A stretch of DNA of 64,000 bases from Metallyticus violacea. Lineage: Eukaryota > Arthropoda > Insecta > Mantodea > Metallyticidae. The DNA is taken from assembly GCA_030762175.1 (NCBI GenBank), contig CM060833.1, positions 157,043,501 through 157,107,500 on the forward strand. Direction: 5' to 3'. The notes beneath the pieces were generated by a model that ran no database searches, had not been told where the DNA came from, and saw only the letters and a program-made list of their open reading frames with translations. Below are positions 46,417 through 58,467 of the stretch, piece by piece (the first letter of the stretch is position 1; every line of letters begins with the position of its first letter). Position numbers and translations under genes: made by a program.

Positions 46417-47545
46417 TATCACAAGTGGGTCTGAGATTACCGATAAATTCACAAACTTAGTGAGTGAATTTCTCTGGAAAGCTCAGACCCTCGAGTGATA
46501 TTTATTAGAACTATTTCACAAATAAAATTAGAATTTAAATAATATTCCCGTAAACTTTGCTTACAAAATTGTGATCATTTTATATTTGTACTTTTATTCT
46601 TTTCAAGCAATCTTGCGACAGAAGAATGCGATGTCAGTAATGCCAATAGAGAAGAGCAAAATACGGTTTTAGGACTATTTCATGATTAGAAATATATGTA
46701 TTTGAAATTCGTGCACAGAACATTAACATGTGTATAATATGATATATACTTCTATTCAGAAACCATGAGACTAAAATGAACAAAAGTCGACTATCACAAT
46801 CGCTACCTTCCGGTTTTCTAATACCAACCGAGGGGAGAATAACATACAGTGTCTCTCCTTTTCTTTGTATTTGATGGTTTGGAATTGCTAATGTTAAGAT
46901 CAGTTTGCACATTTGACGCATCACCAAAACGCTTTGAAGAACCCTCCATTTTGCGTTATGATTGTCGATTGTCCATGCTTTTTGTTGTTATCAATAGTTC
47001 TTCACCGCCTGTAGCAAAAGTGGTCAGTGATGCGTGCTCAGGAATTATATAGTGAAGGTATAGAGATGGCTGACCACCTCTTTGGTCTAGTGGTTAGCTT
47101 GACTGACTACTGCGGGAGGCCTGGGTTCGATTCCCGGCACCTACTTAGGAATTTTTCTAAGATAGGAAGGTCTGGAACGGGGTCCACCCAGCTTCGTGAG
47201 GACAATTGAGAAGCTGCCTGATGGAGAGGTGGCGATCTTCAATCTAGTAAGCCGCGATATAGCGATCATCGGGATGCCTGCAATAACTCTACCAATGAAT
47301 CATATAATAGAGGTAGAGGTAAAAAGGTCGTCGCGGCAAAGCTCAGGCCCACATGGGACCGTAAAAAGGCTTCACAGAGATAGAGTTGGCTACACTGACC
47401 ACCAGACAAAAGCACGTCGCGTGATAAAACGGATTTGATATTTTTTTGTTCGATAAGTTCACTCCGTAATCCGTGATTGGTGAGATATCAAAATTTTGTT
47501 TCGTTTCATTGGTCAGGTCAAGTGAGTGAAATAGTCATCTTAACT
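46417..47545 (+). repeat. Unclassified dispersed repeat R1, copy 2
   Basis: Matches 8324-9205 from the ATCACAAG start through GCTCAGGAATTATATAGTG to GTTTCGTTTCATT, with SINE-C inserted at 47072-47380. Its first 75 bases form a clearer version of the end hairpin (GGTCTGAGATTACCGATAAA against AAAGCTCAGACC). No protein coding capacity. Confidence 0.75.
47072..47380 (+). mobile_element. SINE-C (tRNA-Glu-like head) inside R1
   Basis: Head with A box TGGTCTAGTGGTTAGC, close to the tRNA-Glu/Asp type, and B box GGTTCGATTCCCGGC. A body of about 240 bases follows that shares nothing with SINE-A or SINE-B. Flanks TAGAGATGGCT (47061-47071) and TAGAGTTGGCT (47381-47391) form an 11-bp target-site duplication. 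The other R1 copy reads straight through this point (TATAGAGTTGGCTACACTG at about 9027), which fixes the borders. Confidence 0.85.
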
Positions 47546-48049
47546 TCCATTATCATTGCTAAACTGAAAATTCATCGTATACGCCAGAAAGTGAGTTTCC
47601 AAAAAGAAAATCTCCGCATTAGTTCCTCAGCCGAGGTGAAACACAGCTAATTGTTGCCGGAGGGTGCGGAAAACATCGAAAGCCGAAAGTAAGTCCATAT
47701 TGAATCAGGTTTGGCATGGTAACTTTCGTTAGCTATGTATACAGCTAATTGGTTTTGTTTATCAGATGAGGAAGTTGAAGCAATTTTAACAACTCTCGCA
47801 TTTTCGACAGATTTATAAAGAAATGATCCGTTTACTTTCGCGTGAAAAGCAGTTTGTCGGCAGTAACGGATTTGCACTAAATTTTGTGTACCATAAATTC
47901 AAGCAAAGAAATTGTAATCTAAAGCTGTAGGGATACCGTACGTACCCTAAACAGGTTTCGGTCGTGCTTTGCTTTGCTTCATTGAGAAATACGACTTAAG
48001 GTGGATGGCGGGCAAAGGCAATTTAATGCCAGTTATTGCTCGCCTTGAA
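47546..48049. other. No gene recognised
   Basis: A minus-strand 76-codon frame at 47647-47877 (ends RLSMFSAPSGNN) reads like ordinary protein but matches nothing I know. Confidence 0.4.
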
Positions 48050-48545
48050 TATAAGCACCAGAATGAAAGGAGAGGGATAAGAGGAAATAAAAAATATAAA
48101 GCAAATAAATAGGAAATAAATAGGAAAAATGGAAATAGGAAACAAGACGAAAACATGGAAGGGTCATTGAAATAAAATAGAAGTAAATTGAAACGTTGAA
48201 CCGTGATAAAGAACTGAAAAAGGACTAGGAAAGAGGAATTAAAACAACATAAAGGAAAATAAAATACAAAAATAGAACTGAAAACATACAAAAATAAATT
48301 AACAAGTTTTTAAATATTGAACGTGACTCTCATATACTTCCTTTAAATCATTTGATCCAGTTTAATACTCGTCTTCTTGAAGTTGATAACCAGTAAATAA
48401 ATAGGAGAAGGATAAAAAAATGAAGAAGAGGCCGAAAGAAATAAAATCGACGAAATAAAGCGCTAATAAGCGGATGGTTAAGAAATAACAATAAAATAGA
48501 AATAGAGAGAGATACAAAGATAAATATGAAAATGGAAGGGACAAC
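48050..48545 (+). repeat. Purine-rich low-complexity stretch
   Basis: The plus strand is dominated by A and G (AAATAGG, GAAATAAA, AGAGG phrases) with few C or T, broken by a normal-composition stretch at about 48295-48380. The open minus-strand frames here (rich in F, L, S) are a by-product of this skew, not genes. Confidence 0.7.
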
Positions 48546-49180
48546 ACTCGCCCTGGTTTTCCCCCCTCCCCATTGGAATAGAGGTGATTACTTTTCGTTT
48601 TAAAAACGCCGTCCTCAAGCTCAGGAAATTGGTTATAAAGGCATTTTTATTCTGTAAAACAGGCCGCTCCCTGACGATTCACTTTATTACAGTGCTATAA
48701 ACGACCTACCATGACATAGTTTTACCAAAACGACATTGGAACACCCAATTTGCCCTCAAAGTAACTTTAACCCTAACAAATCTGTGTCGCAAACCTTGAA
48801 TAAATGATTTATAACAATCTTACAGTAGGAAATGTTCCAAGTTTCTTGCTTTCAGTATTACTTGTCAGCTTGTGAATTACGTTTGAGTGCCTTGTGTAGT
48901 GATCAATTGTACATTCAACATGTTTAAGGTGTTTTTTTTTCATTACTTTTTAAACTTTAACTTATTCAGTTATCAATGAGTTATATTTTAAGCATAACCC
49001 TCCTTAAAATTATAAGAAATTATAATTTTAACAGTGAATGGGAGGACCAGTATTCCTTTATTGGAAACAAAAGAAAACGCCTGTGTTTATTGTGTAATGC
49101 TAGAGTGCCTGTTCTTAAAATAAATAATACTGAGCGACTTTTTTGAGTGAGAATTATAATTTCATATATTTTAATTATAA

Positions 49181-49181
<1 letters not shown>
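48546..49181. other. No gene recognised
   Basis: AT-rich spacer. Confidence 0.5.

Positions 49182-49236
<55 letters not shown>
49182..49236. repeat. ATT trinucleotide microsatellite
   Basis: About 55 bases of uninterrupted ATT repeats. Confidence 0.95.
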
Positions 49237-49238
<2 letters not shown>

Positions 49239-50262
49239 CGTAGTATTGGTGGCAGTGGTGTCGAAATAGTGGAATTATAACCTGGCGCTCGCCTACCCTT
49301 AGTTATCATGCAAATGTACCTGAATACAAACGAACGTTGGACAGCCCTGACCTACACTTTTGGTGACATTGTAGGTTCAAATTTTATTCAAATTGTACTC
49401 CCTGGTTGAGGTATTTTATCAATCTCTCTGAATGATTTTAGTGCAGTGGCACCTGGTTAATGGATTATAAACAGCGTTAATTATTTTAAATGGTTTTTCT
49501 GCGGCATAGGTCCATAATACTAGTAGAATGTGAAATACGTCTACAAATTAAACGCTCCTTTACCGCCAAGCTTTCATGTCAGCCTATGGGCGGAATTTTC
49601 AAACTTACTGAATGTGCGAAACAGCCTATAAATCGAAAATGATTAAAAACATAATGTGTTTGTTTTGTTGTTAAAATGAGTGAAGATTTTCTCTCGATAG
49701 CACTTGAGTAGAAATAAGTTTGCTTACGTGATATGGAATGAAAGACTATGTCGACGTGATTATTACAGCAGCATGGCCGCAGTTGCACTACAGTCTTTTT
49801 CTTCCTCAGTGTGCGAATGCAGCAGGGCTACAGGACGGCCTTGAGTTTCACTACACCCATGCCGTCCGTGTATGGAGACTGCAGTAGGTCACTACAAACA
49901 AATTGGGAAGCAGTGGCGTCTTTCGTCAGAGCGCAGATGCAGATCTAATGTAGATTGTTACTCAGACCCTGACAAGCGCCGAGCGGTGACCTATTGATGA
50001 AATATTTCAAGTCTGGTGAGCTTGTAGTATGTTTAATGGGATCACAAATAATCAAAAGTAAAACCTTGCGGACTCTACCCCTGCTATCGGCGAACGAAAC
50101 CGGTTTTATTTTTTTTTTTCCTCCCCCTCCTTGGTTTCTCCCATCACGTTTTCAGATAAAATGCTCAGTAGTTAAGGATGCTGTATGGAACACAGTTGCG
50201 TCCTTCAAGCACTACAGGATCAGGGTATACAGAGTAAATACGTCGAACTTCTTGCTAAGATC
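49237..50262. other. No gene recognised
   Basis: A 222-codon plus-strand frame begins at 49994 and runs to 50662. It crosses a microsatellite and an opposite-strand retrotransposon fragment, so it is judged a chance frame. Confidence 0.5.
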
Positions 50263-50289
50263 TACAACAACAACAATAATAATAATAAT
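50263..50289. repeat. CAA/TAA microsatellite
   Basis: Four CAA then about five TAA units. Confidence 0.9.
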
Positions 50290-50424
50290 CCCGAATTTCC
50301 CTAAGAATGTTTCCTACAAGAGAGTAGCTTTTGTTCGCAATGAGCTAATTCGCATTTGGGTTGTGTACAGTAGTATTATCCTGAATATTACACTTTGTTA
50401 CACTTTTGTTCATCAGATTTCACT

Positions 50425-50575
50425 CGTTTCGAAGTTGACGTTCGATGGTTTTCCATGTGTTTCTGGTTCTTGCTATTCTGGACCATTGTGGACCATCCTG
50501 TGTCTTCACCTTGGCCTGCCTCTGTGTCGTTTGCCTAAGCGCGTATTCCACATGGCTGTCTTATACGTTCATCTG
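50425..50575 (-). mobile_element. C-terminal scrap of a non-LTR retrotransposon
   Basis: Minus strand, two frames: TAMWNTRLGKRHRGRPR, then, after a one-base shift, DGPQWSRIARTRNTWKTIER. This matches the GKRxxGRPxxRW phrase and the following QWxxxAxxRxxWKxLEE phrase at the end of many non-LTR polyproteins. The tail at 36845-37288 has a similar ending (HCSSIAHNRNEWS-like). Confidence 0.55.
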
Positions 50576-52267
50576 TCGTCCTGCAGCAAAATACTTATAA
50601 TCGTATTGTCAAACATAATTGTGCATGTTTCTGTTATTGATATTAGAGTAGTTAAATTATGATGTTATTTTAAATTAAACAAGCATTTCGTGAAAGTTAA
50701 ACAAACGTCTAGGGTATCTATATGGAGGCATGTGATGGTTTTCATGGACGGGTTCAAGGTTATGTTTTGTCTGCCTTGTGTTGCGCCCAAGGTAAAAAAA
50801 TAAACGTGTCAAAAGTGTAGCATGAATACTTTCAGGAAAACATGGCCAACTGCCGCGATACCTAATGTTACTTTACGTTAACTTAATTTCCACATAGAAT
50901 AACACACAAAATCTTTATCTAATATATTTGAATTTATGATAAAGAAAAAGTCTCTGAGACGATATACTCATTATACTCTGTGATTACCTATACTGGTTTT
51001 TTTTTATTGGTAAAGAAACGGTTGCTACTGCTGCCAATAATTCCGTGCAATGTGCATATGGCCATCTATTGCTGACTTGCGTTACTATTTGAAGTGACTC
51101 CAGTTTCAAATTCCACCAAAGAACGTACTTCCAAGGTATTTAGTTCTAGGGCAATCAGTTTGTATTGAATAAGGAATATACGGAACTAGCTCAACATTTT
51201 CCCAAAGCAGTAGCTCTAGAATTGTCTGCAGTTAATGTCTTAAAAAAAAAAACCCCGCTCTCTCAAAGGCCAAGGGAAACCATTGCCAAGAAAAGTTGTA
51301 AAGAGATTTTCCTCTCTTCTAGTTATTTTAATTTTATAAGAGACAAAAAAGTAAATGTTTGATGGACAGTATTTAGAAGCTTAGATTTTTAAGGCGGAGG
51401 GGGAAGAAAAACAAAGTGGAAGCGCTCAAGGCACAGTAATCACTATAAAAATACAAAACCATTGAGCAACACTGATTGCATATGCCCAATAAGGTTTATT
51501 GACGTCCTTTAAAGTAAAGAACTGATAAGATGTGAACATTACCATGAATAGTTTCATGAGCATTGTAATGAATTTTTTCAATAATAACTTTATTGTGTAA
51601 ACTATAAGTAAATTTAAAAAAAACGACAATTTCTAATTGTTGCTGAGTTACTGTTAAATGTCCAGTCTTACTTCTGTATGCAAAAAATGTATAAGAAAAA
51701 GGGAATTGTTCATATATGTTTCCTACCTAGCCATACATGCAGTTGTCATAATTTTTCATTAAATCAAATATACAATTTAAGAAAAATAAACCAAACCTTG
51801 GGAAATTAAATGAAAATGTTATCATGGGTGTGTAATATTTTTCCTTGCTCTATATTTTTAAATGTGTGTTTTTATATAAATTACATGCTCATATGTCAAA
51901 TTCCTCTATGCTCGTTATGCCTTTATACACTAAGATCACAACAGAGATTACGTTTTCTTTCGTCCCTAGGTTGTTTATTTAATATTAAATGATATTTATG
52001 TTTAATGAAGTTCAGATCTTCAATAGAACGCGGTAAGTTGTATTAATGGTGCTTTTGTGTTTCTATTTACCTCAGAGTTGAGAGTTTTACTCATATATTC
52101 ATAGAATATTAGAACTTCTGCATTAATCAACAACGTACAGCACATGTGTATATTCTTTGACAATACGTCACTGCTATATGGCCATTCAATAGAAATAATT
52201 ATATAAATGCTGCGTCAGAAACCAGCCCCTTTTAAGAGCCTTTCTTAATGTCACAGTATTTTAGAGT
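50576..52267. other. No gene recognised
   Basis: AT-rich; small frames only. Confidence 0.5.
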
Positions 52268-52528
52268 TTTTTTTAATGGTGTTTAACGCCCGTTTTTACT
52301 ACTGAGGCACCATAGGCGGTGAACACTGGTGATACATGAGACGAAATGATATATTGGGAAAGGATTTTTTAAGGAAGGAAACGTTCCAGGCCTAAGTTAA
52401 GAATACCTCCCCGGCATTTGCCAGTTAGGAAAACCTGGAAAAAACCTCAGTCAGGGGGGACGGTCCTGGCGGGATTGGAACCCCAGACCTACCGCTCACG
52501 ATCCGCGCCTTAACGACCTCGGCCACCT
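52268..52528 (-). mobile_element. SINE-A copy
   Basis: Minus-strand copy from GTTTAACGCCCGTTTTTACT to the head at the right (GGGATTGGAACCCC and CTCGGCCACC). The B box has a T-to-G change (GGTTCCAATCC when read on its own strand). The flanks TTAGAGTTT and TTAGAGGTT suggest a worn target-site duplication. Confidence 0.9.
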
Positions 52529-54176
52529 TAGAGGTTGCTGACAAACCTTTTCAATACCGTACAAAATAACACTTTCTCATCTTGATGTAAAACTTCGTTT
52601 CGTAATTTAAGAGAACTGCAATGTAGTGTTAAAGAATCAAGCGTGATATTTACTAATCATATTCGCTACAACGCTGAAAATAAAATAATTTCACCAACTT
52701 CGGCTCTAGAAAATTATCTCTAAAGTAAAAACAACTGCTATTTAGGATTATATAATGGCGTATACACAAATAAACAAGTTTATTGTTTTTACTACAACTT
52801 AAACATATACTTAATTTTAGTCTGAACATTTTCTTGATACAAGAATAATTAATGATTTTGATTTTTAATGGATTAGTGTGAAATAACGTTGTACATCATA
52901 TGGTGTCTAATGGGATAAGGTTGTAGTTCAAGTATTTTTTGTATTACTTGTTAAACATTATAATTAAGTGTTAGGTAATCTACAATGCCTCTGAAATTTC
53001 CATATTCTTGCCCAACAAAACCTATGTCCATTGTAATCCAGCTTATAAAATTGCATGCTTAGGTATTTTGTGTTCTTTATGAGTAAAGCACAGCCTTGCT
53101 TAAATTATCGTATGTCCTAAATAATGAAATTGAACAAAATATAAATATTATTATAGAAAAATTCAATAAACTCAGGCAGACAAAATATTTTTAACAGACG
53201 AACGAGTGGTGATTTTCAGTTCTTTGTGATTCAAAACGTATGTAATAATATTTTTAGGTTGTATGTGTATATTATTAATTATTAGGGGGAACTTTCCGTA
53301 TATGCAAGCCAGGTTAAAAGCTAATGTGTCATCGAACTTCCCAAAAATGTGTATATACTTTTATAACTGAAATCAAAGGAAAAAGAAGGAAATGGCTGCG
53401 TAACATGCTTTTGTTATAGTTGTACCAACAGTACAACCATAACAAAAACATGATACTAGAACACACTGGAAACCAGAATGTAAGGATAGCGGTGAATAAG
53501 ACGAAATGTCATAAAGTGTAAAAGTTACCTGAAATAAAAGATTACGTACAGATATTATTACCAAAAAATAGTAATGGTTTTGCAAATTAGCAAACAAAAT
53601 ACAGGTGGAATAATGCGTAAATAGTATACAATTAACCACCAGCTCCTAGATGTTGCGTATTAGCATAGACATTTTGAAATATAGTGACGCTAGAAACAAA
53701 CGATAGATGCATCCGTGCTAACAATACAATTAGCAATACATTAACCTAAACCTAACCTCGGGTAAATTCTAGAAACCGGGGAACTCAATGATTTACTGCG
53801 GCTCGCTACGACCTAAGGACATTCGGAAAAAATATATCCAAATATGTTAGTACATAGTATTACAGTTGAGTTGGCAACTCTGAAAAACAAACGTAGAATT
53901 GCTCAAGCAGATGCACAAATGTTGAGGAAAATCTGAAGCTGAGGGACAGATTCGCCCTGGTGGTGAAAAATATAAGACAGCAGAAGAACAGTATTATATG
54001 ATAAAATCATGTAGTTGTTGCAACTCTAAAAAAATAAACGACAAATCATTGAAAATGGTTCGCAGTTTTGGAGGAAAATGAAAAACATCACAAGAACATC
54101 ATAAAATGGAAGTCGGCTACATTCATAACACAATGTCTAAGTTTACGTCTAGATACTTGTGACTTCGAACTCCGGA
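52529..54176. other. No gene recognised
   Basis: AT-rich. A 25-base phrase around CTAACCTCGGGTAAAT at 53752 is also found inside the fold-back element at 33113. Confidence 0.5.
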
Positions 54177-54178
54177 AT

Positions 54179-54246
<68 letters not shown>
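54177..54246. repeat. TAA trinucleotide microsatellite
   Basis: About 70 bases of uninterrupted TAA repeats, the longest trinucleotide run in the window. Confidence 0.95.
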
Positions 54247-54247
<1 letters not shown>

Positions 54248-55198
54248 TTATTCATTTTCCTTGTTGTAATAATGTATACATCCACTTTGTCGCAAGTTTA
54301 TAAATTTTGGTTTAGTGGTATTCATGTACGGAAGGTTGTATAATATTAGTAATAAAGAGTTGTTTATTTATAAAGTATGTGTTATTATGCTAGATTCTGC
54401 ATTGGTTACAAAAGCTACCTTTTGTTGCCTGTTATTCCAAAGCTGTTAACTATAATTGTTTCATTTGTTGCAAACTGATAATTCTTTGCGAAAAGAATGC
54501 ATCTAATAATGTATAGTGCTATTCACCGAAAACAATCTATACGCAAAAAGAGGTTCTTACAACGTTATTTTAGGAAAATCTTTATATTTAAGGTAACTAT
54601 GGCAGTATCTGAAATATTAAACTAAGTCTCTTCCGACACAAAATAAATTTTACACTTTTTTATTTAAACAAGCTCATAACAGATGTAGTTCTTCAAACGT
54701 TTCCTTGTTTTAATCATTGTTACGTCTCTGAATCCATATACCAAATTTCAACAGTCTATAAGAGAATTCTCCAATACGCAAATATCTTAGTGAGAGAAAA
54801 AAAACTGAATGAATATTTTGCAATATTAACTCACATTAAAGCTACTAGGGACATCTAAATATACAGGATTTTTAAAATCAGAAACGCATTATGTATATTT
54901 ATGGCAAATGAACACTGGAGTTGTTTTCTATAGCTAAAAATAATAGTTTTTATAACTTTTTACAAAATCAGTCATTGTTATCCTTAAGAAATCTGTTAAG
55001 TATACAGTTGAGCACACAATACTTAAAATATTTCACTTAGAAGTATTTATAATATACAGTTAAAAGTAAATACGTTAAAAGATAGATTCTTATGTTAAAA
55101 GGAACTTGCAAATACGCTTCTAGTAATTTTTACAAAAGCGTTTATGAGAAATATCAAACTGAAATATGCTTTTAGTGTAAAGAAGAATAGGGTGTAAC
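54247..55198. other. No gene recognised
   Basis: AT-rich spacer. Confidence 0.5.
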
Positions 55199-55213
55199 GT
55201 TATCCTCCTTTTT

Positions 55214-55417
55214 AAAAATCCTAAGTATGGCTTCCTTCGGAAGGGAAGTAAAGCCGTAGGTCCCGTGTCGTAGATCTACGGCACGAAAAAGAACCTTAAG
55301 CCTGAAAGAGAGGCCTCTGAGCAAAATTTGTCGGCCGTTTCACGCCCTGAGTTGAATGGGACGCTGATGACCTGAGATGTTAAAGAGCGTCCGTAAATAA
55401 ACAAAAAAAAAAAAAAA
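55214..55417 (+). mobile_element. SINE-B copy, 5' truncated but with target duplication
   Basis: Starts in the body at AAAAATCCTAAGTATGGC, lacks the tRNA-like head, and ends GCGTCCGTAAATAAAC plus about 15 A. GTTATCCTCCTTTTT (55199-55213) and GTTATCCTCTTTTT (55418-55431) flank it. The duplication shows that the truncation happened during retroposition, not by later deletion. Confidence 0.92.
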
Positions 55418-55431
55418 GTTATCCTCTTTTT

Positions 55432-56094
55432 ACATTCTCTTTTGGAATATTAGTTTGTCGTAAAATAAACAGTATTCATGCGCTAAAATAATGCCAAGAA
55501 GAAAATATGCATTTTAAAAGTAAATTCGCAGCAGAAATGTTGCCTGTGCCTTCAGGAAAGAATAGGAAATGAACTGGCGTAAAGTGGAGCAGTTGTTGCG
55601 GAATTTTAGTCATGCTGGGATAAAGGGAGACGCCCAAAAATGCTACATCAGCACTTCCGTTCGCACAGTTGAACTTCTCATACAAGCATCTTCCGGGTTG
55701 CAGCATACACACACACATTACTATTGTCACTGCTGTATTTGGTCACTCACTGTGTGTAATCCGGCGCAATTACAAAACTAAGATCATTATCTTTGTTATA
55801 TATGTTTCCACTGTGCGATCGAGGAATCAAACGCTTGTCCTTGCGAAATGAATAATTTATGATTGTTAAGATTAAAGCATGGCTATCAACATTAAGCGAG
55901 ATAAACTGTTTCGTTGCATTGACACACCTGTACCACTTTTCTTATCAGTTTGAAACGCTTGTTAAGCATTAGCAGGTCGGTTCAGCTTCTGTATGAATAG
56001 AAACTGTAGAAACACTCATAGCGATTTAAAGCAAATCCTGATTAATATATGCCGAAGCTGCTCTGGGGCACGATATTTTATCACTATAAATAAA
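55432..56094. other. No gene recognised
   Basis: Small overlapping frames at 55476-55851 show no recognised domain. Confidence 0.45.
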
Positions 56095-56378
56095 CGCCAA
56101 GGGTGGCCGAGGTTGTTAAGGTGCGGTTTCGTGAGCGGGAAGTCTGGGGTTCGAATCCCACCAGAACCGTCCTCCCTGACTGAGGTTTTTTCCATATTTT
56201 ACTCATTCCTCATAAATGGCAAATGCCGGGTAGGTACCCTAAACTTAGATCTGGAACGTTTCCTTCCTTAAAAAAAATCCTTTGCCAATTTATCATTTCA
56301 TCTCATGTATCATCAGTGTCCACCGCCTGTGGTGCCTCTGTAGCAAAAACGGGCGCGTTAAACACTATTAAAAAAAAA
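56095..56378 (+). mobile_element. SINE-A copy
   Basis: Head AAGGGTGGCCGAGGTTGTTA with B box GGTTCGAATCCC, body AAATGGCAAATGCCGGGTAG, and 3' end AAAACGGGCGCGTTAAACAC plus A tail. A two-base CG duplication in the 3' end is specific to this copy. Confidence 0.92.
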
Positions 56379-57097
56379 GTATTAATATAATATTTATTAT
56401 TTTTCGCTCTTTCTTTTTTGCGAGAATGTTATGTAATGTTGGAATTTCTTGTTTTGGAGTATATTTTTATGTAATTTTTTGTTTTGGGGAAATGATTTTG
56501 TACTTTTATTTGCTCCGTTTACTGTATTAAATGCATAATTGAAAATATAAATTAATTTCATTCCCGTTACCTATTGTAATTATAATTTTAATACGCATTT
56601 CATTGCAGTCAATTTTCGTGGGAGTACATTTTAAAATATTATTTTGCATTTTTGTTAAATACATTTAGGAGCATTGTCCTAGAAAGTCGCACTTGTTCTC
56701 CCGTTAAGTTGGGCACACTGGCCTTTTCACCAGCTCATCATAACGTTTTTCTTATTTCAACATGTTTCTAAACATTTTCGTATCCATTCTGCGCGGCACT
56801 AGTGGGAAACCGCCCTTGAACTAATTAATTAATAATATAGAAAGATGGGCAGCGCAGGCCCGGCGCCTTGGTCTATTCTTTTCTCTTCCGCATTGCAAGA
56901 GATAGCGCTCAGAATTGTCTTTATTAGTGTGCAAAATGTATTTTCTCCAACCTATAGCCAACAATATTTAGAACGCAATTTCTATGTACAAGGCATATTA
57001 GCTGCTTTTGTAAATATTTATTCGTGTTAACATCATCGCGAAGTAATTGTTTTTAGATTACATACTGATTTTTCATACATGGAAAGTTTTGCTTGTA
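56379..57097. other. No gene recognised
   Basis: A 61-codon frame at 56845-57030 has no recognised domain. Confidence 0.45.
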
Positions 57098-58220
57098 CGA
57101 GGATAGGTTCACAAGTTTCCTGCCTCATTGATAAGAATTATGCCTACACAAAATACCCAAAACCTTTATCTGATATCATACCTTATCTGTTAAATAAATA
57201 ATTGCAGCTGCAACTTCCGCTCCGCTGTGTTCAGTTGTTCAGATATGGTTGCATAAAGAAGGCTATGTGTAGAACATTGTGACATGTTCAAAATGGAATA
57301 TGGATCTGTTATTAAGTTCTTCACAAAAGAAAGACTTACTCCAAATGAAATTAAACAGAGATTGGACGGTGTATATGGGAAGCATCCTCCTCATATTCTA
57401 CCGTAAAAGAATGGGCCAAACTTTTTCGAATGGGGAGAAAGCATTGAAGACGAAGAGCGTGCAGGTCGACCTTTGGAGATACTCGCTACTGAAAACAACG
57501 TTCTTGTGGAAGGAGAAATTATGGAAGACCGGCAGCTCAAAGTTACACAAATAGCAGCAAGGTTGGGCATTTCTAAAAAAACATCAGTCCTTCGAATTAT
57601 TCATGAATATTTAAACATGAATAAGGTTAGTGCAAGATGGGGCTAGACTTCTTTTCTCAGTCCAAAAGCAGCAACGAGTCGTCTGTTGTCAGGCATTTTT
57701 GGAGCTCTGCCGTGTCAACGAGAGAGAAGTTCTGCAAACCATTGTTACAGGAGATGAAACTATGGTCCTCTACTATGAAACCTGGTCCAAAAGAGAATCA
57801 ATAAAATGGCGTGAACCTGCTGAAGCACCGCCTCTAAAGGCCAAGTTTACTCAGTCAATCAAAAAGTTCAATCTTTCGGGACTATGAAGGAATACTCTTC
57901 ATTGACTTCAAGGAGAGGAACACCACAGTAAATGGGAGTACTGTGCTGGCCTACTGCACACACTACGTGCTTCCAGCAAAGAGAAAAGGCGAGGAAAGCG
58001 GAGTGGTGGTGTGCGCCTTCTTCACCACAACGCGCCTGTTGCTCTTGTTGCAAAGTAAGCTGTGAAGAAAGGTACCGCAAGGGGATCGATCATACACCCC
58101 TACAGCCCAGATCCAGCTCCCAGTGACTATTTTCTCTTCTCAAAACTCAAGAAGGACCTTCGAGGAATAAAATTAAAGTGTGACGAAGTTATGGATGCTG
58201 TTTATGTTCATTTTGCGGAC
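57098..58220 (+). mobile_element. M1 mariner copy d, 5' and middle part
   Basis: Begins next to TA with a slightly worn terminal repeat (CGAGGATAGGTTCACAAGTT). Transposase pieces: N-terminal part 57279-57630 in shifting frames (ENNVLVEGEIMEDRQLKVTQ); CCQAFLELCRVNEREVLQTI, then VTGDETMVLYYETWSKRES, then PAEAPPLKAKFTQS in 57630-57887, with an intact GDE; then the D-N-A-x-x-H and YSPDPAPSDY-like region out of frame. It stops at TTTTGCGGAC (58220). The missing 3' end lies inverted at 58468-58629. Confidence 0.9.
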
Positions 58221-58467
58221 CTTTCCCATTTGTTGCCTTAATAATTGAATATCGTTGCATTTCTAATTATTGTTCATATACATATTTTTCCAACGAGCAT
58301 ATGTTAATGAGTCCGCCTCTACAATTGCGAATTATTGCACCAAAGAAACCTTAACGACACAATTGTGGTCAAACACAACACTTTTTTTAATTTGAATGTC
58401 ACCACTATCCATTCGAATTTGTGGGACGCTCCTCCAGTCTGGCGAGACCGAAGCTGACTTTTCAGTA
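58221..58467. other. Non-element DNA inside an inverted segment
   Basis: Lies between the two parts of M1 copy d. No repeat or gene was recognised; by the inversion reading this was originally the right-hand flank of the transposon. Confidence 0.5.

Noticed and set aside
47947..48291. Minus-strand frame rich in F, L and S resembling a membrane protein
   Set aside because: Explained by the purine-rich plus strand; the translation is low-complexity.
49994..50662. 222-codon plus-strand frame
   Set aside because: It runs through a CAA/TAA microsatellite and overlaps a retrotransposon tail on the opposite strand; its translation has no domain-like stretch.
54068..54343. Frame with a long asparagine run
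   Set aside because: A by-product of the TAA microsatellite with no protein-like flanks.
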